From: Achromobacter pestifer
GTDB lineage: Bacteria; Pseudomonadota; Gammaproteobacteria; Burkholderiales; Burkholderiaceae_B
Assembly (NCBI RefSeq): GCF_902859625.1
Contig: NZ_CADIJX010000003.1
Span: 496,001 to 560,000 of the forward strand
Length of the DNA stretch: 64,000 nucleotides
Reading direction: 5' to 3'
Below, piece after piece: positions 54,000 through 62,427 of the stretch (the stretch's first letter is position 1; each line of letters begins with the position of its first letter). The notes below the pieces were generated by a model. That model was given only the letters and a program-made list of their open reading frames with translations, was not told the origin of the DNA and did not search any database. The translations under genes and the position numbers were made by a program.

Positions 54000-55565
54000 T
54001 TAAGGGGCTTTTTTGACGTTCCAGAACGCAAAGACCGGTGCGTGCACCAGGCCGGAGAGCTTGGTCGAATAGACGGTCGGCACGGACATCTGACCCAGCG
54101 GCACGTACAGGCCTTCGTCGATGCCGATGCGCTGCAATTCGTCGGCGATCTTCTTCTGTTCAGCCGGGTCGGAGGTCAACGCGAACTTGGTGCGCAGCTC
54201 TTCCACCTGCGGGAAGTCGGGCCAGCCGAACCAGGCGTTGTCGCCATTGGCGGCGGCGGGCGCGGAGCGCACCGGGTCCATCACGTCCGTGGCGTACCAG
54301 TTGGTGTTGTGGATGTTCCAGCCGCCTTCCGCCGGCGCGGCCTTGGAAGCGCGGCGAGTGGCCACGCTCTGCCAGTCCATCGCGGCCAGGTTGACGTTGA
54401 AACCGGCTTTGCGCAGGGCTTGGGCCATCACCACGGGTTGGGCGGACAAGGTGCCCACGTCGGTCGCATGCATGACCAGGATGGGCGTGTTGTCGTAACC
54501 GGCTTCCTTCAGCAGGGCGCGGGCCTTTTCGATGTTCGACGGGACCACGACGTCCTTGCCGATATCGCTTTCCATCGGCGTGCCGCAACCCCACAGCGAC
54601 GCGCAGGTCTTCCAGTACTTGGGATTGCCGACCAGCGCCTTCATCACATCTTCCTGGCCGATGGCGTACATCGCGGCCTGGCGGATCTTCTTGTTGTTGA
54701 AGGGCGGGTACTTGAAGTTGAAGCGGTACATCGTGAAGTAGCCAACCGGGCTGAGCGACTCTTCCTTCAGATCCTTGTTGCCTTCGATCATCGGCAGCAG
54801 GTCATACGGGAATTGCTCGACGAAATCGATTTCGCCGCCCAACAGCGCGTTGGCGGTCGTCAGGGCGTCAGGCATGACGTCCCATTCGACCTTGTCCACG
54901 TTCACGACCTTGCCGCCGGCCAGGGCGCTTGCGGGTTCCTTGCGCGGCACGTAGTCGGTGTTCTTGGCGTAGACGGTCTTCACGCCCGGCTTGAATTCCA
55001 CGACCTTGAACGGGCCCGAACCCGTCATGTCGGTGATGGGCTGGCCGATGGCTTGATCCGCGATGCGCTTGGGCATCATGAACGGCGCCGTGCCGGTGGG
55101 CTTGGACAGGGCGCGCAGCGCCAGGTCCGTGGGTTCCTTCATGACGATGCGAAAGCTGTTGTCGTCGATGACTTCGATCTTGTCGGTGAACTTCAACAAG
55201 GTGCGGCCCATGCCGTCGCCGGCAGCCCAGCGCTTGATCGAGGCCACGCAGTCTTCGGACGTCACGGGTTTGCCGTCATGCCACTTTTGACCCGCGCGCA
55301 ACGTCATCGTGTAGGTCTTGCCGTCGGGCGAGACTTCCCACTTTTCAAGCATCTGGGGTTGGATCTTGTTGTCGGCGTCGGTGGCCAGCAAGGTGTCGTA
55401 GATCATGTAGCCGTGCCACGTCGTGATGTACGCGGTGGTGGCATGCGGATCGGTCAGACGCAGCGGCGAGTGCATGACGGACTTGATGACGGTTTCGGCG
55501 TAAGCGCCGTGAGCCATCAGCAGCGTGGCACCGGCCAGCGTGGCCGCTCGGACAAACTTGAGCAT
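54000..55565 (-). CDS. periplasmic solute-binding protein, oligopeptide type (SBP_bac_5)
   Basis: A 521-residue exported protein. The signal peptide ends after AHGAYA (about residue 23). The mature part has the class C binding-protein landmarks: TWHGYMIYDTLLATDADNKI, EKWEVSPDGKTYTMTLRAG and GQKWHDGKPVTSEDC. It delivers a peptide-like ligand to the DppBC permeases. It is the second gene of the operon, 81 bp after the first M81 peptidase and 26 bp before the DppB-type permease; the larger gap may hold its own promoter. Confidence 0.93.
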   Translation of the reverse strand: MLKFVRAATLAGATLLMAHGAYAETVIKSVMHSPLRLTDPHATTAYITTWHGYMIYDTLLATDADNKIQPQMLEKWEVSPDGKTYTMTLRAGQKWHDGKPVTSEDCVASIKRWAAGDGMGRTLLKFTDKIEVIDDNSFRIVMKEPTDLALRALSKPTGTAPFMMPKRIADQAIGQPITDMTGSGPFKVVEFKPGVKTVYAKNTDYVPRKEPASALAGGKVVNVDKVEWDVMPDALTTANALLGGEIDFVEQFPYDLLPMIEGNKDLKEESLSPVGYFTMYRFNFKYPPFNNKKIRQAAMYAIGQEDVMKALVGNPKYWKTCASLWGCGTPMESDIGKDVVVPSNIEKARALLKEAGYDNTPILVMHATDVGTLSAQPVVMAQALRKAGFNVNLAAMDWQSVATRRASKAAPAEGGWNIHNTNWYATDVMDPVRSAPAAANGDNAWFGWPDFPQVEELRTKFALTSDPAEQKKIADELQRIGIDEGLYVPLGQMSVPTVYSTKLSGLVHAPVFAFWNVKKAP

Positions 55566-55646
55566 GAAGGTTCCCCTTGAAGCGTAGTGAGCGGCACTGT
55601 CGGCCGCTACGTCGTTAACGCGCCGCGCAAGGTCGGCGTGCGAGGG

Positions 55647-57155
55647 TCAGGCTATCGCGGGCCGGCCGGAAAACACCGGTCCACAAGGCGCCATTCTGAT
55701 GCCGGGACGCAACCGTGTCCATGGTTGTTTTGCCGCATCCATCAGCATGGAACCAGGGGCCGCGCACACCAGGATCGTCTGCGCGACGGAGGTGAAATCC
55801 GCGCGAAAGTGCGCGGAACTCTTCACCACCAGAATCGCGGCGCGCGTGGGTTCGACGCCCGCGAAGCGGAACATCTCCTGGTCCGCCATCTGTACCTTGT
55901 TGGAGGCGACGATGATGCGGACGCCGCCGATGCGCAGGCAGGCGCTGGGCCCCAGATCCATGTGGAATCCGCGGTAGAACGCGCCATGCGTATCGAAGCG
56001 TCCGTCCGATGTTTTCTCTACGATGAATTCGCTGTCCAGCGGTTCGTCGTCGGGAATACCCGAGTGTCCACCCAGTGCAATCCGGACCTTGTTACCGACG
56101 CCGGCACGATGCGCGGCCAGCGCGGCGGCAGGATCCACGATCAGGCCAATGGCCGCATCGCGGGCATCGTGACGAATCAACGCACGCAGCACGCCGGTGG
56201 TATCTGAGCTGCCGCCCGCGCCGGGGTTGTCCTGTGCGTCGGCGATGACAACCGGCTTGTTGGCATCGCGCGCAAGCCGCATGGCTTCCTGCACCGCTTC
56301 GTCGGCGCTGTACAGCCTGCCGCCGAAGTCGCGTTCCGCATTCAGCACGGCGCGCGCCATTTCTGCGGCGGCCGCGTCGGCGTCGGCTTGCGTCACGCCA
56401 TAGGCCCATACCGTGGGCGCGCATTCAGGGAAGTCGGCGGCGGGGAATCCCGTGGCGAACGACAGGCTGGTCGCACCGCGCGATTCGATCTCGCCCACCA
56501 ATCCGTACAGGCTGCGCGAGGGCTCGATATCGGTGGATTGCCAGCACAATGAAATCAGATAGGGCAGCGCGCGCAATGACGCATAGGGGCGCGGCACGCC
56601 GGCCAGCCGCAAGGACAGCAGGGCCGCCGCGCGCTGCCCGGTCTCGGCCATGTCGATGTGGGGATAAGTGCGGTAGCAGACCAAAGCGTCGGCGTGCCGC
56701 ACCATGGCGCGCGTGACGTTGGCGTGCAGGTCCAGGCTGGCGACGACGGGAACGTCGGGTCCCACCAGTTCGCGCACGCGCTTGAGCAATTCGCCTTCGC
56801 CGTCGTCCAGGTGCTCGGTGACCATCGCGCCGTGCAGATCCAGGTACACCCCGTCCAGCGGCATGGCCGCGGACAGGCCTTGAAGGATCATGGCAGTGAT
56901 GCGTTCAAACGCATCCTTGGTGACCAGGCCCGATGGGCTGGCCGCGGCCCAGGTGGTCGGCACAAGGGTGTGTTGCCCCATGGCTTCGATGAAGCCCGCC
57001 ACCGGAATGTTCGCGCCTGCGACGGCGGCGAACATCGCGGGCCCGCTGACCAGCTTCGGCCAGCCGCCGCCCTTCTCGGCAAAGTCTTCCCACGTGGCGC
57101 GCGAAGGCGCGAACGTATTGGTTTCGTGCTGAAAGCCGCCTATCCCGATCCGCAT
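55647..57155 (-). CDS. M81 family (MlrC-like) metallopeptidase, copy 1
   Basis: A 502-residue cytoplasmic M81 protein, paralogous to the last gene of the same operon: GGFQHETNTFAP, YLDLHGAMVTEHLDD, VASLDLHANVTRAMV, YRTYPHIDMAETG and DAQDNPGAGGSSDTTG. The expected metal-binding Asp/His residues are present. The two copies flank the transporter and amidase and have diverged, so they may act on different bonds or different peptides. It starts with GGGGA ahead of the ATG and is the promoter-proximal gene. Confidence 0.9.
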   Translation of the reverse strand: MRIGIGGFQHETNTFAPSRATWEDFAEKGGGWPKLVSGPAMFAAVAGANIPVAGFIEAMGQHTLVPTTWAAASPSGLVTKDAFERITAMILQGLSAAMPLDGVYLDLHGAMVTEHLDDGEGELLKRVRELVGPDVPVVASLDLHANVTRAMVRHADALVCYRTYPHIDMAETGQRAAALLSLRLAGVPRPYASLRALPYLISLCWQSTDIEPSRSLYGLVGEIESRGATSLSFATGFPAADFPECAPTVWAYGVTQADADAAAAEMARAVLNAERDFGGRLYSADEAVQEAMRLARDANKPVVIADAQDNPGAGGSSDTTGVLRALIRHDARDAAIGLIVDPAAALAAHRAGVGNKVRIALGGHSGIPDDEPLDSEFIVEKTSDGRFDTHGAFYRGFHMDLGPSACLRIGGVRIIVASNKVQMADQEMFRFAGVEPTRAAILVVKSSAHFRADFTSVAQTILVCAAPGSMLMDAAKQPWTRLRPGIRMAPCGPVFSGRPAIA

Positions 57156-57280
57156 CAGGGATCCCCTTGTCGTACTGATGTTCGGAAGGCGCGGGGATTA
57201 CGCCGCGCCCCTGTTATTTCCCGCAGAAAACTGGCACAGCACCACAATCCGGTGAAACTCTCCCAAGCGGGGTCGCGCGG

Positions 57281-57346
57281 AACCGGCTTTGCCGGTTCGT
57301 AGCGACGCCCCCTTGAGGGGGAAGCGCGTAGCGCTTCGGGGGTGGG
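57281..57346. repeat. intergenic hairpin repeat (REP-like)
   Basis: Three back-to-back dyads: AACCGGC-TTT-GCCGGTT (57281-57297), CCCCC-TTGA-GGGGG (57308-57321) and AAGCGC-GTA-GCGCTT (57322-57336), then CGGGGGTGGG. This pattern resembles short palindromic repeats scattered in Burkholderiales genomes. It is a single copy in this window, sitting between the M81 operon and mmsA. A further dyad, GGCGCGG/CCGCGCC, lies at 57188-57209. Confidence 0.6.
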
Positions 57347-57347
57347 T

Positions 57348-58841
57348 TCACTTCGCTACAGGCATGGTGAACTCGGCACCCTTGGCGATGCTGTCCGGCC
57401 AACGCTGCATCACGCTCTTGTAACGGGAATAGAAGCGGATGCCTTCTTCGCCGTAGGCGTGGTGGTCGCCGAACAGCGAACGCTTCCAGCCGCCGAACGA
57501 ATGCCACGCCATGGGCACGGGGATCGGCACGTTGATGCCGACCATGCCCACCTTGATCTGGCGTGCAAAGGCGCGGGCCACACCGCCATCGGACGTGAAG
57601 CACGCCACGCCATTGCCGAACTCATGCGCGTTGATCAATGCGACCGCGCTGGCGAAGTCGGGCACGCGCACGATGCACAGCACGGGGCCGAAGATCTCTT
57701 CGCGATAGATGTTCATGGTGGCGCGGACGTTGTCGAACAACGTGCCGCCCAGGAAGAAACCCTTTTCGTTACCGGGGACTTTCAGGCCGCGGCCGTCCAC
57801 GATCAGATCGGCGCCCGAGGCGATACCGTCCTCGATGTAACCCAGGACCTTGTTGCGATGCTGCGCGGTGACCAAGGGCCCCATTTCGGCATCCGATTGC
57901 ATGCCGTCCTTGACGATCAGCGTCTTCACGCGGGGGATCAGGCGTTCGACGACCTTGTCGGCCACGTCGCCCACCACCACGGCAACGGAAATCGCCATGC
58001 AGCGTTCGCCCGCGGAGCCATAGGCCGCGCCCATCAGCGCATCGGTGACTTGGTCCAGATCGGCGTCGGGCATGACCACCAGGTGGTTCTTGGCGCCGCC
58101 CAGGGCCTGCACGCGCTTGCCGCGCTTGGTGCCTTCCGAATAGATGTATTCGGCGATCGGCGTTGATCCCACGAACGACAGCGCTTCAACGTCGGGATGC
58201 GCGATCAGCGCATCGACCGCCTGCTTGTCGCCATGCACCACGTTGAAGACGCCGGCGGGCAGGCCGGCTTCGGTCAGCAGTTCGGCCAGGCGCAGCGATG
58301 CCGAGGGATCGCGTTCAGAGGGCTTGAGCACGAAGGTGTTGCCGCAGGCGATGGCCACGGGGAACATCCAGCACGGCACCATCATCGGGAAGTTGAAGGG
58401 CGTGACACCCGCCACCACGCCCAAGGGCTGGCGCATGCTCCAGTTGTCGATGCCGCCGCCGATCTGGTCGGAGTACTGGCCCTTGAGCAACTGGGGAATG
58501 CCGCAGGCGAATTCAACGATTTCAATCCCGCGCATCACCTCGCCCTTGGCATCGGAGAAGACCTTGCCATGTTCGCGGGTGATCAGTTCGGCCAGTTCGT
58601 CCTGGTGCTGGTCCAGCAGCGCCTTGAAATTGAACAGGATGCGGGCGCGCTTGAGCGCCGGCGTTTCGGACCACGCGGGGAATGCGTCGCGTGCGGCGGC
58701 CACGGCCAGCGCCACGTCCTCGGAGGAGGCCAGGGGAACCGACGAGCTGATTTCGCCCGTGGCGGGGTTGAAGCCGTCGGCGTAGCGGCTGCTGCGGCCT
58801 TCGTAGTGCTGGCCGTTGATGAAATGGGGGATCTTCTTCAT
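57348..58841 (-). CDS. mmsA: CoA-acylating methylmalonate/malonate-semialdehyde dehydrogenase
   Basis: A 497-residue aldehyde dehydrogenase of the MmsA/IolA branch: [46 protein letters not shown] (the AKN context where ordinary ALDHs have a general-base Glu), and catalytic Cys in GERCMAIS. It converts malonate semialdehyde to acetyl-CoA or methylmalonate semialdehyde to propionyl-CoA. It lies 117 bp after the transaminase that would produce malonate semialdehyde. ATG 58841 is chosen; no good Shine-Dalgarno is visible. A longer frame starts 11 codons upstream. Confidence 0.95.
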   Translation of the reverse strand: MKKIPHFINGQHYEGRSSRYADGFNPATGEISSSVPLASSEDVALAVAAARDAFPAWSETPALKRARILFNFKALLDQHQDELAELITREHGKVFSDAKGEVMRGIEIVEFACGIPQLLKGQYSDQIGGGIDNWSMRQPLGVVAGVTPFNFPMMVPCWMFPVAIACGNTFVLKPSERDPSASLRLAELLTEAGLPAGVFNVVHGDKQAVDALIAHPDVEALSFVGSTPIAEYIYSEGTKRGKRVQALGGAKNHLVVMPDADLDQVTDALMGAAYGSAGERCMAISVAVVVGDVADKVVERLIPRVKTLIVKDGMQSDAEMGPLVTAQHRNKVLGYIEDGIASGADLIVDGRGLKVPGNEKGFFLGGTLFDNVRATMNIYREEIFGPVLCIVRVPDFASAVALINAHEFGNGVACFTSDGGVARAFARQIKVGMVGINVPIPVPMAWHSFGGWKRSLFGDHHAYGEEGIRFYSRYKSVMQRWPDSIAKGAEFTMPVAK

Positions 58842-58958
58842 GGGTGTGGAAGCTCGAAAAGCGGGATTCTTCAAAAACGCCCGAGGGCGGCCATCGGCCG
58901 CCCGCGGGAGGGTGTCAATACGTGCGGCATCGCCGCGGGCGGCGGCGAGTCATTTCGT

Positions 58959-60284
58959 TCACGCAACCTCTTTCAGGACCTTCCCGATCTGTTCAAAGAT
59001 CTGGCCGATCTGGGCCTCTTCGATAATCAGGGGGGGCGAGACGGCGATGATGTCGCCGGTATAGCGCACCATCAGGCCGCTGTCGAAGCACTTCTGGAAG
59101 ACCTCGTTTGCGCGGGCGCCCGGAGCGCCTGCGCGTGGCGACAATTCAATGCCGGCCACCAGGCCCAGGTTGCGCACGTCGATGACGTGCGGCGCACCCT
59201 TCAGGCCGTGCACGGCTTCCTGGAAGACGCCCGACAGTTTGCGGGCACGGGCGAACAGGTTTTCGCGACGATAGATGTCCAGCGTCGCCAGGATGGCGGC
59301 GGCGGCCAACGGGTGCGCCGAATAGGTGTAGCCGTGGAAGAATTCGATGCCGCCCGCCGGGCCGTTGACGATGGCGTCGTGGACTTCACGCTTGACCGCG
59401 ACCGCACCGGCCGGCACGGCGGCGTTGCTGACCCCCTTGGCCATGGCGATGATGTCGGGCGTGACGCCGAAGAACTCGGAGGCGGTGGCGGCGCCCAGGC
59501 GGCCGTAGGCGGTGATGACTTCGTCAAAAATCAGCAGGATGCCGTGCTTGGACGTGATTTCGCGCAGCTTTTCCAGGTAGCCCTTGGGCGGGATCAGCAC
59601 GCCCGTCGAACCTGCCATCGGTTCGACGATGACCGCGGCGATGGTGGAGGCGTCATGCAGCGCGACGATGCGTTCCAGTTCGTCGGCCAGGTTCGCGCCC
59701 CAGGCGGGCTGGCCCTTGGAATAGGCGTTCTGTTCCAGGTTGTGCGTGTGGGGCAGGTGGTCCACGGCGGGTAGCAGCGCGCCGGAGAAGGTCTTGCGGT
59801 TGGTCGAGATGCCGCCGACCGAGATGCCGCCGAAGCCCACGCCGTGATAACCGCGTTCGCGGCCGATCAGGCGGGTGCGCTGGCCTTCGCCGCGGGCGCG
59901 GTGGTAGGCCAGGGCGATTTTCAGCGATGTGTCGACGGATTCGGAGCCGGAATTCGTGAAGAAGACCCGGTCCAGGCCTTGAGGCATCAGGCCCGCGACG
60001 GCGGTGGCGGCCTCGAAGGCCAGCGGATGGCCCAATTGGAAGCCGGGGGCGTAATCCATGATGCCGGCCTGGCGGGAAATCGCGTCGACGATTTCCTGGC
60101 GGCCGTGGCCGGCGTTGACGCACCACAGGCCGGCGGTGCCATCCAGGACCTGACGGCCGTCGGTCGAGGTGTAGTACATGCCTTTGGCCGTTGCCAGCAT
60201 GCGCGGGTGCGCCTTGAACTGCTTATTGGCAGTGAAGGGCATCCAGAGATGGGACAGATCGGGCAACTCGGCGGGGGCATTCAT
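58959..60284 (-). CDS. omega-amino acid (beta-alanine)--pyruvate transaminase
   Basis: A 441-residue class III aminotransferase. Motifs are LWMPFTANKQFKAHPR (typical of beta-alanine:pyruvate enzymes), DGTAGLWCVNAGHGR, TNSGSESVDTSLKIA, LIFDEVITAYGRLG and the PLP Lys in IIAMAKGVSNAAVP. The product of beta-alanine, malonate semialdehyde, would be taken by MmsA next door; together they resemble the bauA-bauC pair. GGAG is six bases before ATG 60284. It is divergent from a MocR regulator across a promoter with two palindromes. Confidence 0.93.
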   Translation of the reverse strand: MNAPAELPDLSHLWMPFTANKQFKAHPRMLATAKGMYYTSTDGRQVLDGTAGLWCVNAGHGRQEIVDAISRQAGIMDYAPGFQLGHPLAFEAATAVAGLMPQGLDRVFFTNSGSESVDTSLKIALAYHRARGEGQRTRLIGRERGYHGVGFGGISVGGISTNRKTFSGALLPAVDHLPHTHNLEQNAYSKGQPAWGANLADELERIVALHDASTIAAVIVEPMAGSTGVLIPPKGYLEKLREITSKHGILLIFDEVITAYGRLGAATASEFFGVTPDIIAMAKGVSNAAVPAGAVAVKREVHDAIVNGPAGGIEFFHGYTYSAHPLAAAAILATLDIYRRENLFARARKLSGVFQEAVHGLKGAPHVIDVRNLGLVAGIELSPRAGAPGARANEVFQKCFDSGLMVRYTGDIIAVSPPLIIEEAQIGQIFEQIGKVLKEVA

Positions 60285-60403
60285 GGCGGCTCCAGGGAAA
60301 GACAGCCGGCGGATCTGCTTGGGAAGGGTGCAGCCGCCGGGATTCAAATGATTCTGGTACGTCCCGCAGGGAATGAAAATATACGATCTGCGCAAATGCC
60401 GCT

Positions 60404-60417
60404 AACTGTATAGTTAG
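60404..60417. promoter_or_regulatory. MocR-type operator, site 1
   Basis: TAACTGTATAGTTA, arms TAACT/AGTTA. It lies 120 bp upstream of the transaminase start and overlaps a possible -10 (TATAGT) for the MocR gene. Confidence 0.6.
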
Positions 60418-60426
60418 GGGTGGCTT

Positions 60427-60438
60427 AACTGTACAGTT
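60427..60438. promoter_or_regulatory. MocR-type operator, site 2
   Basis: AACTGTACAGTT, a perfect 12-bp palindrome centred 22 bp (two helical turns) from site 1 and ending 5 bp before the MocR GTG start. The repeated ACTGTA-type half sites suggest one dimer spanning both sites. Confidence 0.65.
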
Positions 60439-60443
60439 TCCCC

Positions 60444-61862
60444 GTGATCGATTTCCAACCCAACCGTGCCCGTGGACTTGCGCCGACCTTGGTCGAGCAG
60501 CTGGTGACGGCCATCCTGCAAGCCATCGAGGCGCAGACACTGCGTCCGGGTATGTCCCTACCCTCGGTGCGTGAGTTCGCGCGCCAGTACGGTATCAGCA
60601 CGTTCACGGTGGCCAGCGCGTATAGCCGGTTGGTGTCGCTGGGCTGGTTGGCCGCGCGGCCGGGCGCGGGCTACCGGGTGTCCTCGCCGGACGCGCCCGC
60701 GCGTCGGGGCGAGCCGCTGTCCTGGGAGCCGCCACGGCTGAATGCGGGTTGGCTGCTGTCGGATATCTTTGCCGACCATTCCATCCCGATCAAATCAGGA
60801 TGTGGCTGGTTGCCCGGCGAGTGGCTGAACGAAGAAGGCATGCACGTGGCGTTGCGCCACGTGGGGCGCGTGCCGGCGATGCGCATCGCCAACTATGGGC
60901 ATCCGTACGGCTACGCGCCGCTGCGCGAGACCATCGCGGCCAGCCTCAGTGCGCAGGGCATGGAGGTGGAGGTTTCGCAGGTGCTGCTGACCCAGGGCGT
61001 CACGCACGGGCTGGACATGGTGATACGCACGCTGCTGCGGCCAGGGGATACCGTGGTGGTCGAGCAGCCCGCCTACGCCAATCTATTGCAGATGCTGCGG
61101 CTGGCGGGATTGCGCGTGGTGTCGGTGCCGCGAACCGTCGACGGACTGGATTGCGATGCGCTGGAGCGCGTGGCGGCCCAGCACCGGCCACGGGCGCTGT
61201 TCATCAACACGGCGTTGCAGAATCCGTCCGGCGCCAGCATCGGCATGGCCAACGCCTTCCGTATCCTGCAAACGGCCGAGCGGCATGGGCTGTGGGTGAT
61301 CGAGGACGACATTTCCCGCGAGCTGGCGCCGGGCGTGACGCCGATGCTGGCCGCGCTGGACGGTGCGCGGCGGGTGGTCTATCTGGGGGGCTATTCCAAA
61401 GTCATCAGCCCGTCGGTGCGGGTGGGCTACGTGGTGGCGCACCGCGACCTGACCCGGGATATCGCGCGCACCAAGATGGCGGTTGGCCTGACTTCGCCGG
61501 AAATCATGGAGCGCATCGTCCACCAGGTCATCCGCGAAGGGCGTTACCGCGCGCACATCGCACGCACCCGCGAGCGGCTGGCCAGCGCGCACGGCGTCGT
61601 GGCCGAACAGATGCGGCAGCACGGCTTTGAGATCCATGGGCGGCCGCAAGGCGGCTTGTTCCTGTGGGCGAAAGTCGCCGGCCAGTGGCGCGAACGCGGC
61701 GCCAATGGCCTGGCGGAATTGGCACTGAAGGACGGTATCTGGCTGGCGCCCGGTTCTTACTTCGAGGTGGACGAGGCCGATACGCCCTGGGTGCGCTTCA
61801 ACGTGGCGTACTCCGAAGCCCCCGCGCTATGGCGCTTCATGCGCAACGCGGGCGCGGCTTGA
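60444..61862 (+). CDS. MocR/GabR-type regulator (GntR HTH + aminotransferase-like domain)
   Basis: A 472-residue regulator: GntR winged helix (about 8-80; LPSVREFARQYGISTFTVASAYSRLVSLGW) and a fold-type-I aminotransferase domain (about 110-470) with NYGHPYGYAPLR, TQGVTHGLD, NTALQNPSG and the expected PLP Lys in LGGYSKVISPS. MocR proteins bind PLP and sense an amino compound; the divergent transaminase and mmsA are the obvious targets, with beta-alanine or a related omega-amino acid as a possible ligand. It starts with GTG without Shine-Dalgarno, just 5 bp past an operator, suggesting a leaderless or very short-leader message. Convergent folA is 4 bp away. Confidence 0.92.
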   Translation: MIDFQPNRARGLAPTLVEQLVTAILQAIEAQTLRPGMSLPSVREFARQYGISTFTVASAYSRLVSLGWLAARPGAGYRVSSPDAPARRGEPLSWEPPRLNAGWLLSDIFADHSIPIKSGCGWLPGEWLNEEGMHVALRHVGRVPAMRIANYGHPYGYAPLRETIAASLSAQGMEVEVSQVLLTQGVTHGLDMVIRTLLRPGDTVVVEQPAYANLLQMLRLAGLRVVSVPRTVDGLDCDALERVAAQHRPRALFINTALQNPSGASIGMANAFRILQTAERHGLWVIEDDISRELAPGVTPMLAALDGARRVVYLGGYSKVISPSVRVGYVVAHRDLTRDIARTKMAVGLTSPEIMERIVHQVIREGRYRAHIARTRERLASAHGVVAEQMRQHGFEIHGRPQGGLFLWAKVAGQWRERGANGLAELALKDGIWLAPGSYFEVDEADTPWVRFNVAYSEAPALWRFMRNAGAA

Positions 61863-61866
61863 CGGA

Positions 61867-62352
61867 TCAGGCGCGCTCGTAGGTGACGAAGTCGAAGTCG
61901 TAGCCGTTTTCGGCGGGCTGCGGTTCCCGCGCGGTTTCCTTCCATTCGAAGGCTGGCAGCAGCGGGAAGAAGGCGTCGCCGTCGACTTGAGCGTGGACTT
62001 CGGTGGCCAGCACCCGTCGCGCCAGCGGCAGTGCCTGCGCGTAGATTTGCGCGCCTCCGATCACGTAGGCCTGCGCCACATCGCCGCAGGCGGCAATGGC
62101 GGCTTCCAGGGTCGGCGTGACGATCGCGCCCGTGGCGCTGAACGCGGGGTTGCGGCTGATCACGATGTTGCTGCGGCCGGGCAGCGGGCGGCCCAGCGAA
62201 TCCCAGGTCTTGCGGCCCATGATGATGGGATGGCCCAGCGTACTGCGCTTGAAATGCGCCAGATCGGCCGGCAATTTCCAGGGCAGGGTGTTGTCGCGTC
62301 CGATGACGCGGTTGTCGGAATAGGCAACGATCAGGGTAAGGCTGGCAGGCAT
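61867..62352 (-). CDS. folA: dihydrofolate reductase
   Basis: A 161-residue type I DHFR, normal length. Visible residues are the active-site region IGRDNTLPWKLPADLAHFK, MGRKTWDSLGRPLPGR, VISRN and the NADPH loop VIGGAQIYAQALP. It reduces dihydrofolate to tetrahydrofolate and is the trimethoprim target. Start ATG 62352 is chosen over an in-frame TTG four codons upstream. It is convergent with the MocR gene. Confidence 0.96.
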   Translation of the reverse strand: MPASLTLIVAYSDNRVIGRDNTLPWKLPADLAHFKRSTLGHPIIMGRKTWDSLGRPLPGRSNIVISRNPAFSATGAIVTPTLEAAIAACGDVAQAYVIGGAQIYAQALPLARRVLATEVHAQVDGDAFFPLLPAFEWKETAREPQPAENGYDFDFVTYERA

Positions 62353-62427
62353 GCGGGCGGGCAAAAGATGGGATCGGCCGGGGTTCGGCCAATCAGACGG
62401 CGTAAGCGTAGCAAATTCCGCCCTGTC

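Noticed and set aside
54042-55580. A 512-codon plus-strand frame opposite the binding-protein gene
   Set aside because: Shadow frame; the minus strand encodes an obvious exported SBP.
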